The notes under the pieces were generated by a model. That model worked only from the letters and a program-made list of their open reading frames with translations, ran no database searches and was not told the DNA's origin. Positions 1-10,001 of a stretch of 64,000 nt of DNA are shown here, one piece after another. The DNA lies in assembly GCA_903772945.1 (NCBI GenBank), contig CAICTM010000016.1, positions 1-64,000 on the forward strand, given 5' to 3'. This stretch comes from Seminavis robusta. Lineage: Eukaryota; Bacillariophyta; Bacillariophyceae; Naviculales; Naviculaceae. A program made the position numbers and the translations under genes. Every line of letters begins with the position of its first letter. Within the stretch, counting starts at the first letter, position 1.

Positions 1-436
1 GGGCGAATGCAATACACGGCTCTTAGCCTTATTCGCGACTCGATCCTAGATAGGGTTTGAGTTCGACTCATGACTGAGTCTCTCGTGAATAGTCATTTGA
101 GACAGGGTTCTTCTCAATGACCGCTCTGGTCATACTAGGTTGATGATGAAACATCGCTCTAGATATTTAGCCAGCGTGGAGCACTTCCACGCTACTAGAT
201 CCATGCTAGACGAATCTTCCACGCGTTCCGTTTTAGGGTCGTGGAGATACGTAGGATTACTACCGCAACCTACTCTATCACACTTTATAGTCTCCGATCC
301 TTTGATGGTGATCTCTCTCGTTGATTAGTTTTCATAGCTTTCTAATCTCTCTCATAACTTTCATTCTCTCAAACACAAAACACTCGAAAGATCTTTACAC
401 TAGCTTTTAGCGTAGTGCAGTGGCCATTTCTTTTAG

Positions 437-893
437 TACAGTGGGGAAACTGATGCCTTTGACCGCAAGATTTCTTCCTTGGAAGCTCGAGTGTTGCTCC
501 CGTTGAAGTGTCTTGCCTGCGGTGTTCCGGTAAATGCATTTCGGGAGTATTTTCAAATGTCCCTAACTCATGCCAGAGATTGCCGCAAGTACTTTGACAT
601 CGTTATGCGGCAGTTGTATCAAGAAGAATACCTACGAATGCCCACTGCCGCAGACTTGAAAGCAATTTCAGATTTACACCAGCAAGTCCACGGTGTTCCC
701 GGGATGCTTGGATCCCTTGATTGCATGCACAATGCATGGAAGAATTGTCCAGTTGGTTGGCAAGGTGCCTACAAGGGCTCCAAGAAAATTCCCACGCTTG
801 CATTGGAAGGCTTGGGAGACCATAATCTATTTCTTTGGTGGGGTGCCTTTGGATATGCCGGTACACTCAATGATATTATGATATTTGACATGT
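437..893 (+). mobile_element. PIF/Harbinger-type transposase remnant
   Basis: An open frame without its own ATG (a TAG precedes it at 434-436) encodes the middle of a plant-transposon-type DDE transposase. Residues such as SLEARVLLPLKCLACGV, then GMLGSLDCMHNAWKNCP (the first catalytic Asp in the SLDCMH stretch), then LALEGLGDHNLFLWWGAFG and the typical GTLNDIMI block, match the family known from plants and stramenopiles. Both ends are missing: homology stops near 890, where the frame runs into unrelated sequence. It is a decayed fragment of a DNA transposon. The repeats just downstream may belong to the same insertion. Confidence 0.7.
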
Positions 894-1032
894 CTCCCAT
901 CCAAGAAAACATATTGAGATCTGCAGTATCAATAGATCCATCATCTTTCTTCTTCAAAGCCTTGGAATCGGCAGACTGACTTCCATCATCAGTAGTAGTA
1001 GTAGCAGCAGAGGCATCATCTCGAGAGGCCAT
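891..1032 (-). pseudogene. N-terminal fragment of an unidentified gene
   Basis: On the minus strand an ATG at 1032 opens a low-complexity Ser/Thr/Asp-rich N-terminus (MASRDDASAATTTTDDG, then a Lys/Asp segment ending in NMFSWMGD). It runs directly into the antisense of the transposase remnant near 893. The composition looks like a real protein start, cut at the junction with transposon DNA. I do not recognise the family, and a chance open frame cannot be excluded. Confidence 0.25.
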
Positions 1033-1154
1033 GGTGCTGATCAATAGAGTCAAAAGCAACAACAAAGGGAGTGGAATAGAGCACAACAACAACAGGAATA
1101 ATAATAATGACTGAATGAGGTTGCGATTTTCCTTCCAGCGAGCGAGTGGACGTA

Positions 1155-1378
1155 TTTTAGTCGAACCGTTAGGCGTGTTTCGGTAGATACTGATCAGTCT
1201 AAAATTTTCGACAAAACTCACGACTAACCGTTAGTGTGCATGGTTAGTCGAAACACGGTAGACACTGACGATCTTAAAGCTTTTCGACTAAACACACGAT
1301 TAAATACCAGTCTTAAACAATCTTTAAGCGCGCGTTTAGTCACCTCCGGTAGACAGTGCCCTTAGTAGGGCTCATGCC
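1155..1378. repeat. Degenerate TTAGTCG / GGTAGACACTG repeat array
   Basis: Three imperfect copies of a unit containing TTAGTCGAAAC, GGTAGACACTGA and TTTTCGACTAAAC occur, with the GGTAGA core at 1182, 1257 and 1348 (75 and 91 bp apart). Each unit can fold, because TTAGTCGAA and TTCGACTAA are inverted. The array adjoins the Harbinger remnant and resembles subterminal transposon repeats. The rest of 1033-1641 shows no gene. Confidence 0.5.
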
Positions 1379-1641
1379 TTTAAATTAATTAAAAAGCTTC
1401 GGCAGCCTGAATTTCACGACTGTACGCAACGCCGCACTTACGTTGACAAAAATCTTTTTATCGCGATGTTTATCACTATTTTTATTGCTGTCGCCAGCAG
1501 TCCATTGGCGATTTCAGCACATGGTGCCGCTCTAACTAGCTAGCCAGACAATTGCCAAGCGACCGACATTGCTTCCTCCACGGCAATGAGGCGTTCGGGC
1601 GCCATGCATAGCTAGCTGACTGCTTTTCTTACAAGGAAGCA

Positions 1642-2295
1642 ATGGGGGACTACAACAACACCACGTTTTCTTTCCGATGTCGGGGCCGCGAAAACTACCA
1701 AGACCACTGTACTCACAATGGTCCAAGTGCCAAAGTTTGGTTCGAGATCTTTTTGGCAGCAGGGATCATCTTTGGGTTTTTTAGCTGTGTTCTGAGGTGG
1801 TCTGAACGGCGTCGAAACCATGTTACGATCGAATGGAACCAACACGACGAAGATAGCACTGATCTTGGCGCCTCCTATGACTTTGATAATGGTAGCCCCA
1901 CAAAACGACAACAACGACCCTACTATCACATGCACCCCGCTCTTAGTAGATCGCAAAAGAGCCTCCGAGCCGCCAAGGATTGGTTGTCCAGCAGACTCTC
2001 CTTGCCCTCACAGCAATCCATGAAGAGCAAGGATGAAGTCGTTTCGCAGAAGCGGCCAGAATCCTCCACCCAAAGCAGCCAAACGTCCTTCTACACAGCA
2101 CCCAGTCCGGTGACAATGGAGGCATCAGATGGGAGCATAGCCAACAATATCAATAGCGTGGCAATCCAAGAAGAAGCGGTGACGATGCAAGTTGCGGAAG
2201 TGGAAGGTGATGCTAAACAGGATGCTTCAACAGACAAGCCAAAGGGGCAAAACGATCAGGAAGCTTCTCCTCCTCCCACGACATTACTTTCCTGA
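1642..2295 (+). CDS. Single-pass membrane protein, unknown function
   Basis: This 217-residue protein starts at an ATG preceded by GAAGCA. It has a short N-terminal segment with Cys residues and an N-glycosylation-like NNT. One clear membrane helix spans about residues 31-53 (VWFEIFLAAGIIFGFFSCVL) and is followed by a basic stop-transfer ERRR. The remaining 160 residues are hydrophilic and rich in Ser, Gln and acidic residues, with no recognisable domain. The likely topology is N-terminus out with a cytosolic tail. No intron is apparent. I do not recognise the family; composition and clean frame support a real gene. Confidence 0.55.
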   Translation: MGDYNNTTFSFRCRGRENYQDHCTHNGPSAKVWFEIFLAAGIIFGFFSCVLRWSERRRNHVTIEWNQHDEDSTDLGASYDFDNGSPTKRQQRPYYHMHPALSRSQKSLRAAKDWLSSRLSLPSQQSMKSKDEVVSQKRPESSTQSSQTSFYTAPSPVTMEASDGSIANNINSVAIQEEAVTMQVAEVEGDAKQDASTDKPKGQNDQEASPPPTTLLS

Positions 2296-2477
2296 AAATG
2301 AATTTAGCTGACTGGCTGAATTGCGTTTGCGTCGACGACGGAAGTCTCGTCAGTGGGAACTGTGGCTCCCGACGACAGAAGGAATGCTAGCTAGGGGGTG
2401 CAAAGAGATAACTGAAGCAAGCAATCTGCCCTCGCACTTTCGCCTCTCCTCACGGGTTTCGTACTACATGAGCTGTG

Positions 2478-2543
2478 CTATTGTTGTGTGTTCTGTTGGA
2501 AACATCATGGCTATTGTTGTGTGTTTTGTTGGAAACATCGTAA
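2478..2543. repeat. 33-bp direct repeat, two copies
   Basis: The unit starting CTATTGTTGTGTGTT and ending GGAAACATC is present twice in tandem (2478 and 2511) with one or two changes. The surrounding 2296-2984 interval has no convincing gene; its short open frames are shadows or chance. Confidence 0.6.
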
Positions 2544-2984
2544 CAATGATACGACACATGGTACCTCTGGCAAGTCCCCATTGGCCTGTGTCCTACATCA
2601 CCTGTTCAGTACTAGCGTTCGATTGGAAATAAACTTGGAATTAGTAGAATTAAGTCTCTGTGAGAAGTATGGTCGTCAATGTATTCCAGTGACAGAAGTG
2701 TCACCAGCTGACTCGGCTCTTTGTGCAAGTAGTAGTAGTAGTATCCCATGTAGAGTCAACCGACGAGTATGCAAATGTGAATAGGTTTGTAGTAGTAGAA
2801 GGAAGTATCATGGCGCCTCCAACCAGCAGCAGCAATGATGCAATGGCGATCGTCGTGCTCTCGTCTTCGTTACACGATGGAAGAGGGAAAGGGGCGCAAT
2901 AAAATCTTGGTTTGCCCCGGCAGGTTTTGCACCTCTTGCTTCAGCTCAACAAATGGCCTTTGTCCCCCATAAGGAAGAACACGT

Positions 2985-4742
2985 TTAGGCGAATCCACAG
3001 TAAGCACCCTTGCATGCTTCGCGCATCAACGCAGGATTGAGCACGGCTGGAATGACTTGGCGAGCGACTTTTTCGGCGGCTTCTTCGTTGTTGGCGGCAC
3101 CATTGAGGTAGGCACTCACAATGCGGCCATATCCTTCCACTTCGGCTTGGGCCATGTCGAGGAAGGCGGACACGTTCTCCTTGTGGGCATCGAGGGCGCT
3201 CAAGTCAAACGAAGGCATTTCCATGTTGCTGATCATGGCGGGCATCTCCAAGTCAAGCGAAGGCATCGAAGGCATTTCCATGTTGCTGATCATGGCGGGC
3301 ATCTCCAAGTCAAGGGAAGGCATCGAAGGCAGTTCCATGTTGCTGATCATAGCGGGCATCTCCAAGTCCAGAGAAGGCATCGAAGGCATTTCCATGTTGC
3401 TGATCATAGCGGGCATCTCCAAGTCCAGAGAAGGCATCTCGAGCTCAACAATGTTAAGTGCAAGAAGATCCACTTGGTGAGCAACAACAGCCGTCACAAC
3501 GCCCAAGACGACAAGGGCGAGCAGCACGGTGACAACGGAGAAAGAGCTTTCGGCCGGCGGATCGGACTTGACGAGCACCTTGGCCAGCACAATCGAATCA
3601 CGAGTGCTTCCTGCGGAGAACGTTTCTTCGGAGATCAGTGCCTCGGCCTCAGTCGCGACAACTGCCTCTACGGCTTGGGCTTCGGGTTCTTCCTCGTCAG
3701 CTTCCTCTTTGATGCTTTCAATGGACATGTCGTCCAAAATACTAGCAACCGACAAGTCGAATTCTTCTGTTTCCGGTTCAGGTGCGGCAGAGTCTTCCGT
3801 GGGAAGTTGGTCCAACTCTTGCTCGTCTTCCTCTTCTTCAGCGACGGGTTCAGCATCGGTTTCCTCAACCTGGGCCTCCTCGTCTTCATCTTGAACCAAG
3901 GACTCGTTATCAGCCTCCATTTGAGCTTCCACCTCGTCTACATCAACCTCATCGGCAGGTTTGCCATCAAGAGTCATGAAGTCTTCAAAGGTTCCGTCCA
4001 AAAGCGCGTCTCGAGGGATGGTAGGAGGGGAGGGAACGAGAGCGTATCCGTCTACAGTCTCTTCCTTCTTCTCTTCTTCTGGTGCTTCTTCTTCTTCTTC
4101 TTGGGTGGTTTCCAATTCTTCTCGGGTGGCTTCTTCTTGGAGGTCTTGCTGTTCTTCTCGGGAGAGTTCGTCGTCTTGAGGTGCTTCTTCGATGGGCCCC
4201 TCAACTTCCACCTTTTCGTCCACTTCCTCGGGAGTTTCGAGCATAATGGGGCGTTCCGGGGTGACGGTCAAGCAAGTTTCCGTGACAGAGCCGCCACTGT
4301 CTGAACCGCCAGATCGAGTCTCGAAAGAGTCTGTCATGTCGGCCGTGCGAGTCGAGTCTTCAAAGGCAGCGGGAACAGTCCTGTTGGGGGTAGCAGGAGA
4401 CACCTCGACCAGGGGCACTGGTTCCTCTTTGTTGTTCAACTTGGACTTGGAGGTAGAAAAGAGGTTCCTCAAAGACTTGGACAAGGCCTTACCCGACAAA
4501 CGGCGACCCTTCTTGCTCTTCTTGGGAGAGTCGAAAAGTTCAACGGTTTCGACCGGTTTCTCATCCTTGTTGCTCTTGCGAAGACTGCTGCGGCGCAACA
4601 AGTTGGTCACCGAGCTGGACCTTCGCACCTTGGGTGCAGGAGACTTGTTCATCAGCTCCTTGAGAGAGTTCGACCTCTTCAAGGTAGCATTGTCCTGAAG
4701 CACCGCCTCACTTTTCGTCCTGCGAAACATCTTGGCCACCAT
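2985..4742 (-). CDS. Acidic single-pass membrane protein with 19-residue repeats
   Basis: The encoded protein has 585 residues if translation begins at the ATG at 4742 (MVAKMFRRTK); the frame upstream is open but looks like 5' UTR, and a second ATG lies at 4729. Order of parts: a basic, Ser-rich head of about 130 residues with several RRSSS-type sites; a very acidic Glu-rich middle (about residues 200-370); one membrane helix near 397-421 (VVTVLLALVVLGVVTAVVA); then four near-identical 19-residue repeats built on MPSLDLEMPAMISNMEMPS; and a Cys-containing end. The topology suggests a cytosolic or nucleoplasmic acidic domain and a lumenal repeat tail. Function is unknown. A 415-residue frame on the opposite strand is a shadow of its biased codons. 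Confidence 0.65.
   Translation of the reverse strand: MVAKMFRRTKSEAVLQDNATLKRSNSLKELMNKSPAPKVRRSSSVTNLLRRSSLRKSNKDEKPVETVELFDSPKKSKKGRRLSGKALSKSLRNLFSTSKSKLNNKEEPVPLVEVSPATPNRTVPAAFEDSTRTADMTDSFETRSGGSDSGGSVTETCLTVTPERPIMLETPEEVDEKVEVEGPIEEAPQDDELSREEQQDLQEEATREELETTQEEEEEAPEEEKKEETVDGYALVPSPPTIPRDALLDGTFEDFMTLDGKPADEVDVDEVEAQMEADNESLVQDEDEEAQVEETDAEPVAEEEEDEQELDQLPTEDSAAPEPETEEFDLSVASILDDMSIESIKEEADEEEPEAQAVEAVVATEAEALISEETFSAGSTRDSIVLAKVLVKSDPPAESSFSVVTVLLALVVLGVVTAVVAHQVDLLALNIVELEMPSLDLEMPAMISNMEMPSMPSLDLEMPAMISNMELPSMPSLDLEMPAMISNMEMPSMPSLDLEMPAMISNMEMPSFDLSALDAHKENVSAFLDMAQAEVEGYGRIVSAYLNGAANNEEAAEKVARQVIPAVLNPALMREACKGAYCGFA
3211..3438. repeat. 57-bp coding minisatellite, four copies
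   Basis: Four copies with exact 57-bp spacing start at 3211, 3268, 3325 and 3382. They encode the 19-residue repeat of the membrane protein read on the minus strand. Differences between copies are few, so expansion is recent or the array is homogenised. Confidence 0.9.
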
Positions 4743-5416
4743 TTTTCCAAATATATTTTCAACCACAAGATACCAACGGCAACAAGAAATGGTTACTGTC
4801 TCGCCGGGAGAAAGAAAAAAGAGTGAGTACACAAGGATGAAGAAGAAAAACCCTTGTCCTGTCCTTCATTTTTGCACCACGCACTACCGCACCCATGTGG
4901 AGGGCAAAGGCGCCAAAGCAAGTTCATGCGAAAGATCCGTTATTAGTTAGGCGAAAATGAAACGGCTGGGAAGCTGGTATCTGTGACAAGATAGGTTGGT
5001 TTGGATTTAGAGGGCAATGCGCTGAGCTTCAGATGGTCACCTTAATTATTCGTTCTGATTGGCTGATGAAAGTGAGGCAATAAATGACGTGGTGGGCTGT
5101 AAGATGCCTTGAATGCTTGAATGAGCCTTCTTGCGATCTTTCGAACTGCAGCGAACCGTTGCTTTCCCGAACCCTCATTATTTACTTTGTGGCGGGTGGG
5201 CGACGTGTTGCGATTTTGCAGCTGGGCCACATCAAACACAGCTGTTGCCTTCTTGTCTTTATCCAAAGAAGAGCTTTTAGATATCCACCTTGCAAGCTTG
5301 GAAGAATTCGAAAAGGCACAATCAAGCCCCAAAGATACTATCCGATAGTGGCCTCTCCGAAATACAACCCTCGTCTTTCTACGTCATCATCCATCAATCA
5401 TTAGAAAGAAACATCC

Positions 5417-5926
5417 ATGATGAAGGTACTACTACTTCTACTATTGACTCTACTACGAGATGCTGCGTCTCAGACTGACATGACGGATTCTTGTGGAGGG
5501 GAAGTTTGCAACCAACCTGACGTATATTGTTACAGGGATACGGAGGCCAACATCACCCAATGCATTCCAACCATGTATGATTGCGGTGCCAGGGAGTGTC
5601 CCAACAATCCCGACAGCTATTGCGACATTGATTCAGGCACTTGCAAGTTGACCAAGTGGGTTTGTGAAGGAGTGAACACAGTGGAGCAATCCTGTGGCGA
5701 TCAAACTGCTTGGAAACGATGGACTCTATCGGGAGACAAATCGTCCGTCTCCACAGCGACAGTCTGTGGTTTTGACGACTCTGTCTGCAATCCAGATGCA
5801 GGTGGTGGTGGCAGTTCTCTTAACTCATCTTCGGCCAATCACAACTGTTACTACAAACCAACCGCTGTGGGGGCAGTTTTTGCAATGATCACTTTCTTGG
5901 CAGGTAGTACAATTGCGTTTTGGTAG
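5417..5926 (+). CDS. Small secreted Cys-rich protein, paralogue of the metalloprotease tail
   Basis: The protein has 169 residues: a signal peptide (MMKVLLLLLLTLLRDAAS), a Cys-rich domain with about a dozen cysteines (GEVCNQPDVYCY, CGARECPNNP, YCDIDSGTCKL, KWVCEGVNT), a Gly/Ser spacer and a hydrophobic C-terminus (AVGAVFAMITFLAGSTIAFW) that looks like a GPI-attachment signal. The Cys-rich domain and much of its DNA (5545-5650 against 9240-9350) are almost identical to the C-terminal module of the metalloprotease gene 1.1 kb downstream. It is therefore a free-standing copy of that module, without protease domain or Thr/Pro linker. It may be a surface or wall protein; binding partner unknown. 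Confidence 0.75.
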   Translation: MMKVLLLLLLTLLRDAASQTDMTDSCGGEVCNQPDVYCYRDTEANITQCIPTMYDCGARECPNNPDSYCDIDSGTCKLTKWVCEGVNTVEQSCGDQTAWKRWTLSGDKSSVSTATVCGFDDSVCNPDAGGGGSSLNSSSANHNCYYKPTAVGAVFAMITFLAGSTIAFW

Positions 5927-6175
5927 TTTTCAACAATTCTCCCTTTTTGTATGGTATTTGAGGTCATAAAGAATGAAGGTATGAAGCAACCTTTTCTTGA
6001 AAATCAGAATCCAGCTGTTGTCTTGTCTAGCTAGATGGTTGTCTGCATTGGCTGAACAATTTCATTTTGGTATTTTCAACAATTCTCCAGTGTACAGATT
6101 ATTTTGATGTCAGACATGAAGAAATCCTCCCTAAAAGCAACTCATTGAAAGTCAGCATCCAGGTACTCATTATGT
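5918..6175. repeat. Duplicated 3' flank in intergenic DNA
   Basis: The end of the small Cys-rich gene and its 3' flank (5918-5942, TTTTGGTA followed by TTTTCAACAATTCTCC) recur in similar form at 6065-6089, and weaker similarity continues for about 100 bp. The rest of 5927-7030 holds CTAGCTAG clusters and no gene I can support. Confidence 0.45.
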
Positions 6176-7030
6176 GAAAGATCGCGAGGCTGTTTGTGGG
6201 AAAATCAGGTTCAGGGAAACTGCAAGCAAATTTGATGAATGATGAGACCGGGCTGCAAAGTCTGTGGCTACTAACAAAAATCCTTCGTAGTTGGGATCAA
6301 TTGGTCAATTGCATTTCCATTCTGCCCCCACTTAGCTAGCTAGAGATGCTGTTATGGTAGGTCTAGACAGCACAACCAGCGTCCAGGTACCACTAGGTTG
6401 TTTCCAACAGCCAGCTAGCTAGCTCTAGGGGTACGTGGAGAGTGTGTTCTCACGCACCTCTTGCGTCGAAACGTAGCGGTAAGGCTGCTTCAAAGTAGAG
6501 TGACCATTATAAGGCAGTTTTCCATGCCTTATTCGTCATCTTGGACCAGCTCCTCCTCTCTAGCTAGGCTAGCTAGTAAAACCACAACTGGCAACGCTTC
6601 GAGGTTCGTACGGTAGCACTTTCCCAGCCCGACGTTGAAGATTTGGTAGCCTTTGTAGAGGTGACATGCTATCCGCCGTAGGACTCCACCCGCTCTTCCA
6701 AGTTGATCGGTTCCACATCGGCGGTCTTTCAGACGTCAATCGGAAGTGGTATCTTTGTTTTGGGCACGAATGAAGTCCATCGCGCAATAAATACCCCAAA
6801 ACTGGCCACTAATTCTTCACGGTCCGGTCAAGCACCCAGAGTCGAAAAAGTCACTCCGCCACTTTTTCTCGCGAAACTTTCTCTAAAACCTGGCAAGTGC
6901 AGACCTGTACCACATGCCGGTGGGTCCAGACAAAGCACACGTCCATCAGACTACTCTTCTTTGGCAACTCAACCATTGCACTCGCATCAAACAATAGTCT
7001 AATTTGCACAAACAGATTGATGCAATCAAG

Positions 7031-9627
7031 ATGATTCCGCCGTTGTTTCCCCTTTTGAAAAGGGTATTACCCCTCCTTGCAGCCTGCCACCATTTCCAGT
7101 ATTATGGTCCAGTCCAAGTCGAGGCATGGATACCTCCCCCGCCACACAAGAGAGACGAGTGGGAATCTGTGCGAGCCATGAGATCACGCTTAGGCTTGGC
7201 ATTCAACTATACACCTCGATTGCTCCATGAGGAAACGTGTCGATTCTTGACAGAGGAGGCATGCCGAAACGCAGACGAGGGTATGATTGAGCACGCCTCC
7301 AGTCTTCGGGCCCTTTCCAACATCTTTCAACATAAACAAGTGCAGGCATCCAACGTCCGACCTGAGGGTTTCAATCCCAACAAAGGAGTCATCAGAGTAC
7401 TGGTCCTGCTTGTTCGGTTTACAGATCATCAAGAGCGCCCCCTGGTTCCAAAGGAAGAGATTGAGGCTTTTTGGAACGAAAGGGCAGCGAGATGGTTCGA
7501 AGTCAACAGCCATGGGGTCTACAAGGTTGAAGCCGTTGTAACTGATTGGTTAGACACCGACAACACAGAGTTACACTATAATTTGGATGGCAAGAGAGGC
7601 ATCGACATTAAGTTTCAACAGGCACTGTGGCCGGTCCTGGATGCACTCGACCAGGACCCTTCTTGGGATTGGGCGCCATTTGATCAAGACAAAAATGGAA
7701 AAATCGACTCGGTAGTGTGCATGCACAGTGGATATGGCTCGGAAACGCAAGAAACGGATGAATTTGATACCCCGTGGGAAGACAGAATCTGGGCGCATGC
7801 GTTTACCACTAGCGGGAATGATCCATGGCTCTCCAAGCGCGATGGACTCGACTTGAAATTGTGGGGTTACACCGTCGCATCGTCCTTTGAGGACTCCGAA
7901 GGGGTGGTCCCTGCCAAGATTGGGCTGACGGCGCATGAATATATGCATACGTTTGGGCTTCCTGTAAGTACTAGCTCGTACCGAAAGAGATTTGTTGCTC
8001 CGAAATTGCCACCCATCCATTGTCTCACCATGCGTCTGGTTGCGGCTGATTTTTGCTTTTCGTTGAACAGGATTTGTATGAAACTGGAGAGGACGCTTTC
8101 CTCGGTAATGGTATTGGCGGATTCGATATCATGGGTAGGTAAACTGGTTTGTTGTTCTTGTACTGCACCTAGACAGAGTCACACGTGAACTGACCGCCCA
8201 TACTCCTTTGTGCCGCAGGGGACCCATACGGTCCTAATGGTGATGCCGATTTGCCAGGACACCTGAATGCGTACTCCACGTTCCTCGCGGGCTGGGGTAC
8301 CCCAAAGCTGATTGAGTATGACGGTGTCTTCACATTACAGCCACTGGAAGTTGCAGACGACTCATACAAGATTGTGATCAACTCATTTGGATCCAAAGAA
8401 GAATATTTGCTCTTGGAAAACAGGCAACAACTGGAGTTCGACAAGTTTTTGTATGGCAGCGGTCTTGGCATTTATCATATCGACGACTTTGCCAAGGAGC
8501 AGGACACAAGGGGTTATCCAGGGCAAGAGGGTTGGCCGGAAAATAACCAGCACTATGCATGTGCCATGCTACAGGCTGATGGAAACTACAACCTGGAAAA
8601 AGGCGAAAATAAGGGTGACGCCGGAGACTTGTGGCAGCCTGGCCAGGTTCTAGGGCCTGGTCGAGGAAACACAGTCTTTCCAAACACCGATGCATATGCC
8701 GATGGGTTTATCGCAGAATCCGGAGTCGTCATCACCGTTTTGGAGGGTGAGGGCCAAAACGTCAGATTTGAGGTGTCAGGGCTGGGGAGTGACCCCAATA
8801 TAGATGTAACGTCCGCTGTTGTTGATATCGGAGGCAATGCGACTGGTGCTCCTGCGGAAAACAACGCATCCACCACCGCTCCAAATATTACCGTTCCAGC
8901 TATTAATACCACCGCTCCAGCCACCGCCGCACCAAACACCACTGTTCCAACCATGTCTCCCGCCGGGGATCCCTCTGCAACAACTATGTCTCCCAGCGGC
9001 ATGATGCCCGCAAATATGACAACGAACGCTACGAGTACTGCCAACCCCACAATGGGTCCTTCTTCTGGTAACAATGTTTCAATCTCTGACATGCCAAATG
9101 CCACCGTTGATACTGGAAACGCCACGACAGCTATGCCAACTACCGGTGCAGATACCGGTAGGAATGCTACTACATTGCCACCAAATGCCACTTGCGGAAG
9201 TGAAGTTTGTGATGCGGCAGATGAATACTGCTATAAGGATGCTGAGGCCAACATCACGCAATGCATTCCAACATTCTATGATTGTGGTGCCAGGGAGTGT
9301 CCCAACAATCCCAACAGCTATTGCGACATTGATTCAGGCACTTGCAAGTTATTCATATGGGTTTGTGAAGGAGTGAACACAGAGCAGCAAAAATGTGATG
9401 ATAAAACAGCTTGGAAGCGTTGGACTCTTTCAGGTGATTCTTCTTCTGTCTCCACAGCAACAATTTGTGGCATCGAAGACTCTGTCTGCAATCCAGAGGC
9501 AGGAGGAGGTGGTGGCGGCGAGTCTGCAGCTGTCAGCAACAACCCCAGCTTTGCTCATGCTCTCCTTTCTGTTGGCACACTCGCAGCTGCAAGTGCATAC
9601 TTGTGGTTTCAACCCTTCTCCTTCTAG
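7031..9627 (+). CDS. Secreted M6-family (immune inhibitor A-like) metalloprotease
   Basis: Three exons, 7031-7963, 8071-8134 and 8219-9627, joined by GT-AG introns of 107 and 84 bp, give about 801 residues. The start is the ATG at 7031, opening a signal-peptide-like stretch (PLFPLLKRVLPLLAACH). The zinc site LTAHEYMHTFGLP (HExxH near residues 302-306) ends exon 1 and is completed after splicing by DLYETG, as in M6 peptidases. The family-typical FDIMGDPYGPNGDADLPGH and NAYSTFLAGWG follow. After the catalytic part come a Thr/Pro/Asn-rich glycosylatable linker (about 120 residues), the Cys-rich module shared with the gene at 5417, and a hydrophobic tail suggesting a GPI anchor. It is probably a surface-tethered protease; substrate unknown. 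Confidence 0.88.
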
Positions 9628-10001
9628 CTAGTAGATAGATAGTACCAGTGGTAGCAAATAAAATGCTATCTTTTCCTTCTCACAATAACATGCTTTTGCC
9701 AAACTCCCTTGTCGAAACCTGGAGGCACCAGAATTGTAGCACTTCCTGATGTAAACCACGAAGAGTTGCCGGTCTACAGTTAGTTTGACTCCGACCGGCG
9801 AGAGAATGAAATGGATATCCTTTTTGCTGTTTTGGCCGAGATATCGGCACGGGCACCATTTGGGACACGTACACTTACTTTTTCGGTTAGTAGGCCGCCC
9901 ACTTCACGTTAGCTAGCTAGTGCAAGTTCGTTGAAGCCAGTCCCCAGCCATTCAAAAGATAGATGCATGCTTTGCTCTTTGACTTTTTGCTGCATGATGT
10001 C

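Noticed and set aside
3057-4304. Long open frame of 415 codons on the plus strand
   Set aside because: It is antisense to the acidic membrane protein, whose GAA/GAG-rich codons give stop-poor complements; composition (His/Phe/Leu runs) is not protein-like.
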